From Anthropogastromicrobium sp963604075 (GTDB taxonomy: Bacteria > Bacillota > Clostridia > Lachnospirales > Lachnospiraceae), in contig CAVCPW010000207.1 in assembly GCA_963604075.1 (NCBI GenBank), positions 1 through 19,280 of the forward strand: a DNA stretch of 19,280 nt. The letters are read 5' to 3'. Below the pieces are notes generated by a model that saw nothing but the letters and a program-made list of their open reading frames with translations, did no database searches and was not told where the DNA came from. Positions 6,408-13,739 of the stretch are shown here, piece by piece (position 1 is the stretch's first letter; each line of letters opens with the position of its first letter). Position numbers and translations under genes: made by a program.

Positions 6408-7844
6408 ATGTGGGGTACAATTCAAAGTGTTTTGGAGAAAATTGATAGTCTGGTCTGGGGCGTGCCGTTGATGGTGCTGATCCTTTCAGGCGGTCTTTTG
6501 CTGACGGTTAGGCTCGGTCTTTTGCAGGTGCGAAAGCTCGGGCTTGCTTTGAAGTGGATGGTGCAAAATGAGGAAGGCGGCGAGGGTGAAATCAGTAGCT
6601 TCGCTGCGCTTTGTACGGCACTTAGTGCAACGATCGGAACTGGAAATATCGTAGGTGTGGCAACAGCTGTTTGTGCCGGTGGTCCCGGTGCTCTTTTCTG
6701 GATGATTGTAGCTGCTTTTCTTGGAATGGCAACTAAATATTCAGAGGGCTTACTTGCTGTAAAGTACCGTGTGATTGATGATAATGGTCACAGTCTAGGC
6801 GGTCCATTCTATTACATTGAAAAGGGAATGGGAAAGAATTGGAAATGGCTTGCAAAGATTTTTGCATTTTTTGGCGCGTGTGTCGGTCTGTTTGGTATCG
6901 GAACCTTTAGTCAGGTCAATGGTATTTCCAGTGCAGTAGTTGGATTTTTTGATCCGGATAAGTCAATGTCTGTCACAATCCCTGGTCTTGGCACTTATTC
7001 ATGGGTTGTTGTCATTGCATCCCTCATTTTAACATTCTGTGTTGCTGCTGTTCTCATTGGCGGTGTAAAGCGAATCGCAACTGTCAGTCAGGTTGTTGTT
7101 CCATTTATGGCAATTATTTATTTTGTTTTTGCATTAACATTAGTGTTGTTTAATATCAAAGAAGTGCCTCAGGCGATTGCCACGATAGTCCAGAGTGCAT
7201 TCAATCCTAAGGCAGTAACTGGCGGTGCTGTTGGAAGCATGTTTGTTGCAATGCAGAACGGTGTTGCAAGAGGTATCTTCTCAAATGAGGCAGGACTCGG
7301 AAGTGCGCCAATCGCAGCAGCGGCAGCGCAGACAAAGGAGCCGGTTCGTCAGGGTCTTGTCAGCATGACAGGAACTTTTATTGATACGATTATTATATGT
7401 ACTCTTACCGGACTGTCTGTTGTCATCACAGGCGCATGGCAGGTAGAAGGTCTTGAGGGTGTTCAGGTTACAACATATGCATTCCAGAACGGACTTCCGT
7501 TCTCTAACACATTTTGTGCAGCTGTATTGATGATATGCCTTGTTTTCTTCGCATTCACGACAATTCTCGGATGGGATTATTATGGCGAGCGTTGTCTGGA
7601 ATATCTGACCGGAAAAGATCAGAAGAAGATCAAGATTTATCGCTGGTTGTACATCCTTGCAGTATTTATCGGACCGTACATGACTGTAGCAGCCGTATGG
7701 ACCATCGCTGATATTTTCAATGGTCTGATGGCATTGCCGAACATGATTGCACTCTTTGCTTTAAGCGGTGTGGTTGTAAAAGAGACGAAACGCTTCTTTA
7801 AAACTGCCAGACCAGAAAATAGCAAAAGAAAATCAAAAATTTGA
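6408..7844 (+). CDS. Alanine/glycine:cation symporter family protein (AGCS)
   Basis: A 478-residue inner-membrane transporter with about 11 hydrophobic segments. AGCS marks are clear: ALSATIGTGNIVGVATA (71-87), GGPGALFW (91-98), GGVKRIATVSQVVVPFMA (218-235) and NEAGLGSAPIAAAAA (293-307). Members import alanine or glycine with Na+ or H+. The upstream tandem glycine riboswitch argues that glycine is a substrate here. Such transporters under glycine aptamers often act in uptake, or as relief when glycine is high. The ATG follows GGGAGAAGG. A terminator at 7865-7901 closes the single-gene unit. No glycine cleavage genes are near. Confidence 0.95.
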   Translation: MWGTIQSVLEKIDSLVWGVPLMVLILSGGLLLTVRLGLLQVRKLGLALKWMVQNEEGGEGEISSFAALCTALSATIGTGNIVGVATAVCAGGPGALFWMIVAAFLGMATKYSEGLLAVKYRVIDDNGHSLGGPFYYIEKGMGKNWKWLAKIFAFFGACVGLFGIGTFSQVNGISSAVVGFFDPDKSMSVTIPGLGTYSWVVVIASLILTFCVAAVLIGGVKRIATVSQVVVPFMAIIYFVFALTLVLFNIKEVPQAIATIVQSAFNPKAVTGGAVGSMFVAMQNGVARGIFSNEAGLGSAPIAAAAAQTKEPVRQGLVSMTGTFIDTIIICTLTGLSVVITGAWQVEGLEGVQVTTYAFQNGLPFSNTFCAAVLMICLVFFAFTTILGWDYYGERCLEYLTGKDQKKIKIYRWLYILAVFIGPYMTVAAVWTIADIFNGLMALPNMIALFALSGVVVKETKRFFKTARPENSKRKSKI

Positions 7845-7864
7845 AAAAAGAAGATAAAATTTGC

Positions 7865-7904
7865 AAAGCCATCAAAGACAATTAAAGTCTCTGGTGGCTT
7901 TACT
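7865..7904. terminator. Bidirectional terminator between the symporter and MATE genes
   Basis: AAAGCCATCAAAGAC (7865-7879) pairs with GTCTCTGGTGGCTTT (7887-7901) across a 7-nt loop. It has A/T-rich flanks on both sides and lies between convergent genes. Confidence 0.75.
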
Positions 7905-7925
7905 ATGTTAAGCAGATATATATTC

Positions 7926-9263
7926 TTATGAATGCCTTTTGTCTTTCTTTGCGAGAATCAAAAATGCAATGATGCAGATGATTACAGACAGAAGTGAACC
8001 CGTTGCAGTTGCTAGACCCATCGGAAATAGTGTATTCGGAAATAGCTTCGACATTAAGTACACACCCGGAACACGCACCAGCGAGATGGCGATAATATTA
8101 TGGATAAAGGATAGAATCGACTTTTGGCACGCGCAGAAATAGCCGCTGAAACTAAAGTGGATTCCGGCAAACATGCAATCCCATATGTAGCCGCGCAGAT
8201 ACTGGCCGCCCGCAAGTATAACACCATTGTCAGATGTAAAAAGACCAACCACCGGTTCTGCAATAAATTGGATAAGAATAGCGACAATCAGGCCAAAGCC
8301 GGCCGTCATAAAGATTGCATAGAGAAGCGTAAGCTTTGCGCGCTCTGGTTTTCCGGCACCGATATTTTGGGCACCCAAAGCAGAAACAGTAGAGAGCATA
8401 GACGATGGCACCAGAAACAAAAAGCTGATTATCTTCTCGACAATGCCAACAGCAGCGGAGTCAGTCAGACCACGCTTATTTGCAATAATAGTAATGATAA
8501 TGAATGCAATCTGAATCAGACCATCCTGAAATGCAATCGGGATACCGACCTTTACGATTGTGCTGCAGACGTTGCGTTTCGGGCGAAAATCAGATGGTTT
8601 TAATGTAATTCCAGTTTTGCGTCTTACAATTACAAAAAGAGAAACGACAACGCTGATTGCCTGGGAGACAGTTGTACCAAGTGCCGCGCCAGCCGGACCT
8701 AAATGGCATATACCAATAAAAATATAATCCAGAATAATATTTGCCACGCAGGCAACAGCGATGAAATGCATTGGACTTTTGGAATCACCCATTCCGCGGA
8801 AAATGGAACTGATAATGTTGTATGCAGTGATAAAAGGAATGCCGATAAAGCAAATCGTGAGGTACGCGATTGTGCCGGAAACCGCCTCTTCTGGTACTGA
8901 CATGACCACGGTAATCGGACGGATTACGCATAAAAGTATGCCAGTCATGCAGATTGATAAGATTAAAAATAATGTGACAGTATTTCCAGTAGCAGCAGCG
9001 GCATCGCCTTTTTTATTTGCTCCGATTGCCTGAGCAATGCTGACAGTGGTGCCCATGGCAAGTCCGACAATCATAACGGTGAGCATGTGCATTACCTGAC
9101 TTCCAATCGAGACAGCTGTGGTAGCGGCGACACCTTCAAACTGACCGATGATGAAAAGATCTGCCATGCCGTAGAGTGTCTGTAGGAAGTAGGAAAATAA
9201 GTAGGGCAGTGAAAAGAAAAGTATGTTCTTTAACACGCTGCCCGTGGTAAGATTTTTTTCCAT
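7926..9263 (-). CDS. MATE family multidrug/metabolite efflux transporter
   Basis: A 445-residue integral membrane protein with about 12 hydrophobic helices arranged as two similar halves, typical of the MATE (NorM/DinF-like) superfamily, which exports drugs or metabolites against Na+ or H+. Family-like stretches include PYLFSYFLQTLYGMADLFIIGQ near 20-41, FRGMGDSKSPMHF and GAAGALGTT-type sequence around the middle. I place the start at 9263 (MEKNLTTGS) because AAAGGGGGA lies just upstream. A longer reading from 9311 would begin inside the promoter at 9300-9330. The gene has its own MerR-type promoter, so induction by a drug-sensing regulator encoded elsewhere is likely. The substrate is unknown. 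Confidence 0.93.
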   Translation of the reverse strand: MEKNLTTGSVLKNILFFSLPYLFSYFLQTLYGMADLFIIGQFEGVAATTAVSIGSQVMHMLTVMIVGLAMGTTVSIAQAIGANKKGDAAAATGNTVTLFLILSICMTGILLCVIRPITVVMSVPEEAVSGTIAYLTICFIGIPFITAYNIISSIFRGMGDSKSPMHFIAVACVANIILDYIFIGICHLGPAGAALGTTVSQAISVVVSLFVIVRRKTGITLKPSDFRPKRNVCSTIVKVGIPIAFQDGLIQIAFIIITIIANKRGLTDSAAVGIVEKIISFLFLVPSSMLSTVSALGAQNIGAGKPERAKLTLLYAIFMTAGFGLIVAILIQFIAEPVVGLFTSDNGVILAGGQYLRGYIWDCMFAGIHFSFSGYFCACQKSILSFIHNIIAISLVRVPGVYLMSKLFPNTLFPMGLATATGSLLSVIICIIAFLILAKKDKRHS

Positions 9264-9299
9264 GAGAAATCCCCCTTTGCGGTTTATAAGTGTGGCTTT

Positions 9300-9330
9300 A
9301 TTATAACCCATACATCTGTTATAGAGTCAA
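9300..9330 (-). promoter_or_regulatory. MerR-type promoter of the MATE gene (19-bp spacer)
   Basis: On the minus strand TTGACT (9330-9325) and TATAAT (9305-9300) are separated by 19 bp. The spacer carries an imperfect dyad, ACTCTATA and TATGGGTT around ACAGATG. The half-sites differ from the CTTCAAG dyad of the reductase promoters, so a different MerR-family activator is implied. Confidence 0.65.
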
Positions 9331-9409
9331 GCATTTTTGAATGATTGTTGTTTGTTGTAAAATTTCTAGATTTCTAGTATGCTTAATACAACACAAAGTG
9401 TGCGAAAAA

Positions 9410-9457
9410 ATGCATTTGCATGAGCAAGTAGCGAAGCGGATTACGAATATCATTGAC
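9410..9457 (+). repeat. 39-bp intergenic repeat, copy 2
   Basis: 9419-9457 matches 6043-6081 at 38 of 39 positions, in the same orientation. Here the preceding hairpin is replaced by a short dyad, ATGCA-TT-TGCAT (9410-9421). The repeat ends in CATTGAC, so it can supply a -35-like TTGACT (9453-9458) ahead of the heparinase gene, with a TATAAA 20 bp later. The rest of the 9331-9508 intergenic stretch shows nothing further. Confidence 0.75.
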
Positions 9458-9508
9458 TAAATCGCTATAGCAAAAAAATATAAAAAGAAAGCAGGAAAAA
9501 TGTAATCT

Positions 9509-11593
9509 ATGGGAGCTGTGGAAAAAGAAAAACTGAATAAAGAAACAAATAGTCAAATAAATAAGCAAACAGGCAAGAAAAACGAAGCAAGACAGCAAGG
9601 CCCGCTTTTAAGCGACGAAACATTCTTTAACGAGTGTCTGAATCTGGACTACCCGGGAATGGAAGCCGTAAAGGCAGCAGTACAAGAAGCATCAAACACA
9701 CAAGCCATTAGCCATGATTATCAAAAAGCAAGAAAAGCCATGGCTGCTTATATCCGTCAGAATCTTGATGCCGACCGTTTCTTTGAAATTCCATACGAGA
9801 TTCCGGAGAACATCTATAAGCTTCCTGGCGAGACTGATGCCGAGGCTGTAGAGCGAATCTGCAATCACACGCTTGTATCAGTCGGAATTCCATTTGAGTA
9901 TGGAAAAGGTAATCCAGTCGACTGGGAGGCTAATCCAACCTACAACAGCTACAAAGAGTGGACATGGCAGTTAAACCGCCACAACGATATCAAACTTCTG
10001 GCACATGAGTATAACAAGACAAAGAATGAAAAGATTGCCTATGCGGCGGCAGAACTGATGGATTCCTGGTTTAAGCAGGCAGTGCGCCCGGATGCAGACT
10101 GCGCGGGATACATGACCAAATGTTGGCGAACCATTGAGTGCGGCATTCGTATGGGTGCAAACTGGCCATACATTTTATTTACGTTTTATAAGACTCCGGC
10201 CTTTACCGACGATCTTTTAATCGACTGGTACAAGTCTGTTTACGAGCATGGCGAGCGTCTTAGCAAAAATCATATGACAGGTAATTGGCTAATCATGGAG
10301 ATGAATGGCCTAGGTCAGATTGGTATCCTATATCCGCAGTTTAAAAAGTCCGAGCAGTGGCTAAAGCAGGCACTCGAAAGCCTTGAGGAAGAGCTTGACC
10401 GTCAGATTTACCCGGATGGCTTTCAGTATGAGCTGACGACAAATTATCATGATGTCGTTATCAACAACTATCAGCGTTTTATCGAGGTTGCCTATAAGTT
10501 TGGCAAAACCGTTCCTGAAACTCTTCTTGAAAAGCTGTCCAGAGCATGTGAGCTAGATATCAAATTAATGATGCCAGATGGCACGACACCTGATCTGAAT
10601 GACGGACGCAGACGCAATGTAAAGGATTCCTACGAGGTAAGAAAGAGGATCCTTCCAGACGACGTGCGGGCAAAATGGATTACCGAAGGCGACGAGACAG
10701 GAAAACCAGAGTATATATCTGTCGCTATGCCATGGTCTGGCTTTGCAGCACTTCGTACTGGATGGGAGAAGAATGATGCGTGGGTACTCATGGATGCAGC
10801 TCCATTTGGAAGAGCACATCAGCACGAAGATAAGCTGTCCGTTCTTCTCTACGCAAATGGAAAACTTCTTCTGACTGAGGGTGGAAACTATGCCTACGAT
10901 GAGTCAGAGATGAGAAAATATGTGCTGTCAACAAGATCACATAACACCGTGCGTGTGGATGGACAGGATCAAAACCGCAGAAAAACTTACGAGTGGAAGG
11001 AAGACGATATCAGGAAAAAATCCAATCTGGACACTCATTTTTCTGAAAAATGGGATTATGCAAAGAGTGCCTATGATGGCGGCTATGGAGAAGAGCAGGA
11101 TAAGTCACCTGTTCATGAGCGTTCCATTTTCTTTTATCGCGATAAAAATAAGCCAATTCTCATTGCAGTGGATCGTTTAATGGATGTTCAAAATGCATCT
11201 ACATCTCATATCTGGGATGTTCTGTGGCATATTGACAGTACAGTAGAGGAGCAAAATGCTGATCATATCCGCTTTGCTGATGCAGATATGGCATGGTCAG
11301 CAGGTGACACAACTGTCATTACAGGTCAGGAAACACCAGAGTGGCAGGGCTTTATTGCAACCGAAACCAAGCAGGGCATGTACCGCGCTGTGCCGTGTGT
11401 CGATACAAAGACGACAGGAAACGCTACACGTATAGTAACGGTGCTTGCACCACATCCGGCAGAGGAAAAAGGTGAAATGAAGCATCTCATCGGTGTGAAG
11501 GCATCGTCCGAACTGGCTGATACTGCCATTACACTTGTCTTTGACGATGGTAGTGAGTGGACACTTGATGAAAATACATTGCGTGAAGAGTAA
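9509..11593 (+). CDS. Heparinase II/III family polysaccharide lyase-like protein
   Basis: The 694-residue product has the layout of the heparinase II/III superfamily. An N-terminal alpha toroid (about 60-380) contains NRHNDIKLLAHEY, NHMTGNWLIMEMNGLG and YPDGFQYELTTNYH, whose Tyr and His fit the catalytic region. A C-terminal beta-sandwich (about 400-694) contains GRAHQHEDKLS (434-444) and TRSHNTVRVDG. Such enzymes break uronic-acid polysaccharides (heparin, heparan, alginate) by beta-elimination; the substrate here is not predictable. There is no signal peptide, so it probably acts on imported oligosaccharides. Residues 1-32 are a Lys/Asn/Gln-rich extension. The start is the first ATG after GCAGGAAA, with wide spacing, and is only moderately certain. 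Just 32 bp and no terminator separate it from the methyltransferase gene. Confidence 0.85.
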   Translation: MGAVEKEKLNKETNSQINKQTGKKNEARQQGPLLSDETFFNECLNLDYPGMEAVKAAVQEASNTQAISHDYQKARKAMAAYIRQNLDADRFFEIPYEIPENIYKLPGETDAEAVERICNHTLVSVGIPFEYGKGNPVDWEANPTYNSYKEWTWQLNRHNDIKLLAHEYNKTKNEKIAYAAAELMDSWFKQAVRPDADCAGYMTKCWRTIECGIRMGANWPYILFTFYKTPAFTDDLLIDWYKSVYEHGERLSKNHMTGNWLIMEMNGLGQIGILYPQFKKSEQWLKQALESLEEELDRQIYPDGFQYELTTNYHDVVINNYQRFIEVAYKFGKTVPETLLEKLSRACELDIKLMMPDGTTPDLNDGRRRNVKDSYEVRKRILPDDVRAKWITEGDETGKPEYISVAMPWSGFAALRTGWEKNDAWVLMDAAPFGRAHQHEDKLSVLLYANGKLLLTEGGNYAYDESEMRKYVLSTRSHNTVRVDGQDQNRRKTYEWKEDDIRKKSNLDTHFSEKWDYAKSAYDGGYGEEQDKSPVHERSIFFYRDKNKPILIAVDRLMDVQNASTSHIWDVLWHIDSTVEEQNADHIRFADADMAWSAGDTTVITGQETPEWQGFIATETKQGMYRAVPCVDTKTTGNATRIVTVLAPHPAEEKGEMKHLIGVKASSELADTAITLVFDDGSEWTLDENTLREE

Positions 11594-11625
11594 GAAGAGC
11601 AATTATAAGGAGGGATGCCGTATCC

Positions 11626-12933
11626 GTGGAAAAACTTATAGATATAATGAGTGAACAGGTTGCTCCATACCTCGATTTGCTCATAAAAGATAAATCAACA
11701 AGAAAAAATAGAAATATTATCTGGGCTACTGACACATATGAAGCGTATGGGAGTGATTTCTGTGACAAAAACCAAATTACTAGTCAGATTCTTTTGTGGA
11801 AGCCGGATATCATCAAGCCGCGCATACTGAAATCATTTGAGGATCAGCAGGCGCGGACGAGGAAAAAAGCAGAAGTATTTACACCAGCGTGGCTCTGTAA
11901 TCAAATGAATAATTATTGCGATGAGGCATGGTTTGGAAGAAAAGATGTATTCAACATCAGCAATGAGGATCACAGTTGGACAGTGGTCGATGATGTTATT
12001 AAATTTCCTAAACGGAAAAAATGGCAACAGTATGTAGATTCCAGAAGACTCGAAATCACTTGTGGTGAAGCTCCATATCTCGTATCAAGGTATGATGTTT
12101 CTACAGGAGAAACGATTCTTCCACTGAAATGCAGGATTGGACAACTGGATCGAAAACTTCGCATCGTCAACGAAAATACAGATAGCTACGATGAATGGGT
12201 AATGTGGACGATACGTGCATTTGAAGCATCTTACGGATATGAATATCAGGGAGATAATATTTTGATAGCACGAATCAATCTTCTTTTAACATTTTTCGAT
12301 TATTACAGAGAACGCTGGGAAAAAGAGCCTGATAAAAAGCTGGTAAAGACTATTGTCAGAAGGATAGTCTGGAATATCTGGCAGATGGATGGTCTAAAAG
12401 ATACCGTTCCACTCGGAAAGCCTTATGAAGAATTTCATCAAATGACGCTTGATGATTTGTTTTCAAAAACAAGCGAACAGGCAGAGGATGAGACGGAAGA
12501 TAAGATAAAGGGTAGGACAAAAGATAAGACAGGCAGTAAAGCAGAAAATAATGCAAAAAATAATGCAGAAGCAACACCGTGTAAAGTGTGCGATTGGAGA
12601 AAAGAAAACTCCATTACTTTAAAACAGGTTAAAGGAGATATACGAATGGGGAAGAAGAAATTATTTGATTTTGTGATAGGAAATCCACCATATCAAAGTG
12701 GTGATAATGAGTCAAATTCACGACAGGAGCCAGTTTATCAATATTTCTATGATTCTGCAGAAAGGTTTGGAGAAAAATATATGTTGATTTCTCCGGCAAG
12801 ATTTCTATTTAATGCAGGTTTAACACCAAAAGAATGGAATAAGAAGATGCTTTCGGATGAACATTTGAAAGTTGAAAAGTATGTTCAAAATGGAAATGAA
12901 GTGTTTGCAAATACAGATATAAAGGGGGGGTAA
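11626..12933 (+). CDS. Eco57I-like DNA adenine methyltransferase, 5' part (frame lost at a seven-G run)
   Basis: This 435-residue reading frame is the catalytic part of an N6-adenine DNA methyltransferase of the Eco57I/type IIG group. It has AEVFTPAWLCNQM (82-94, motif X-like), EITCGEAPYLVSRYD (143-157, SAM-binding motif I variant), YGYEYQGDNILIARINLL (203-220, motif II region) and DFVIGNPPYQ (348-357, catalytic motif IV, NPPY). A hydrophilic stretch at 280-325 rich in Glu, Lys, Asp and Asn is an insertion or linker. The GTG start has AAGGAGGG at 11607-11614. Translation stops at TAA 12931-12933, directly after seven G (12924-12930). The target-recognition part continues in another frame to 13739; one added G would join them into 704 residues. 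As shown, the protein lacks a recognition domain and is probably inactive. Confidence 0.88.
   Translation: MEKLIDIMSEQVAPYLDLLIKDKSTRKNRNIIWATDTYEAYGSDFCDKNQITSQILLWKPDIIKPRILKSFEDQQARTRKKAEVFTPAWLCNQMNNYCDEAWFGRKDVFNISNEDHSWTVVDDVIKFPKRKKWQQYVDSRRLEITCGEAPYLVSRYDVSTGETILPLKCRIGQLDRKLRIVNENTDSYDEWVMWTIRAFEASYGYEYQGDNILIARINLLLTFFDYYRERWEKEPDKKLVKTIVRRIVWNIWQMDGLKDTVPLGKPYEEFHQMTLDDLFSKTSEQAEDETEDKIKGRTKDKTGSKAENNAKNNAEATPCKVCDWRKENSITLKQVKGDIRMGKKKLFDFVIGNPPYQSGDNESNSRQEPVYQYFYDSAERFGEKYMLISPARFLFNAGLTPKEWNKKMLSDEHLKVEKYVQNGNEVFANTDIKGG
12924..12930 (+). repeat. Seven-G homopolymer at the methyltransferase frameshift
   Basis: Zero-frame codons are AAG GGG GGG TAA. The downstream frame is open only from 12900, so the shift must fall within 12900-12933, and this run is the obvious place. 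Eight G give K-G-G-V-T-V-I-Y-R-D in the second frame. G GGG GGG also fits the X XXY YYZ pattern for -1 ribosomal slippage. Confidence 0.9.
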
Positions 12934-13739
12934 CGGTAATTTATCGAGATGAAAAAAAGGTTTTTAACGCAATAGAGACATTCATACCAGATGAAAGCTT
13001 GCGAGAGATTTCAATAAAAGTAAGAAAATCCAAGCCAACGCCTATATCTGAAATTATGCATGGAGGCAGATCTGATTTGTTATTTAATGATCTGGCAATT
13101 ATGGAAAATCCTCAAATTATAGCTGACCGACTTAAGGTTATTCAAAAGAAAAATCCAAAGGTTAAAACTTTGGCAAAAAACGAAGAATTCGAAATCAAAT
13201 CGTCTGCCTTTGATGTTATCCCGTACATGTTTCCTAAAAATGTACGAAATGAAAATCTATATTATAGAATTCTTGGACTTTCAAATATGAACAGAGAATG
13301 GCGCTGGATTGAAAAAAAGTATGTGACTGCCAGAAATCAGAAGGATAATAATTTGGAATATTATAAAGTTTTAATACCAAAGGCCAGTGGAACAGGAAAA
13401 TTTGGAGAAACACTGAGTAAACCGATAGTTTCTGCTCCAAATGATACATCTACACCTACATTTATTAGTATGGGAAAGTTTTGCTCTGAGTTTGAAGCAA
13501 GATCTGCTGTTAAATATATATGTTCGAAATTTTGTAGAACATTGCTTGGAATTTTAAAAATCACACAGGATATTGTGCCTTCGAAATGGCACTACGTCCC
13601 CCTCCAAGACTTCACCCCTTCCTCTGACATCGACTGGACAAAATCAATTCATGAGATTGACCAGCAACTTTATAAAAAATATAATCTTTCTGATGAGGAA
13701 ATTACCTTCATCGAAACTAATGTAAAGGAGATGGCATAA
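12934..13739 (+). pseudogene. 3' part of the methyltransferase (target-recognition region), out of frame
   Basis: This frame, in phase with 13739, is open from 12900 and continues the 5' part: VTVIYRDEKKVFNAIETF, then MHGGRSDLLF, and a C-terminal region with FCSEFEARSAVKYICSKFCRTLLG, WHYVPLQDF and SSDIDWTKSIHEIDQQLYKKYNLSDEEI. That ending is typical of the target-recognition and C-terminal portion of Eco57I-like methyltransferases (family knowledge, from memory). No ATG with a ribosome binding site starts this part. A TTG at 12999 is the earliest non-ATG candidate and is unlikely. It therefore depends on frame correction at the G run for expression. The stop TAA (13737-13739) directly abuts the next ATG, so the two genes are translationally coupled when the frame is open. 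Confidence 0.82.

Noticed and set aside
6259..6471. Open frame of 70 codons overlapping the riboswitch
   Set aside because: It lies on the second glycine aptamer and the start of the symporter gene, with no ribosome binding site and no protein-like composition.
8124..8603. Plus-strand 159-codon frame opposite the MATE gene
   Set aside because: It is antisense to a clear membrane transporter and looks like a complement artefact rich in Asn, Arg and Cys.
9264..9311. Longer start for the MATE gene (16 extra residues)
   Set aside because: The extra codons overlap the -10 and spacer of its likely promoter, and the start at 9263 has the better ribosome binding site.
12999..13739. A separate gene starting at TTG 12999
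   Set aside because: The frame is open back to 12900 and its upstream residues continue the methyltransferase; there is no ribosome binding site at 12999. It is better read as the second half of a frameshifted gene.
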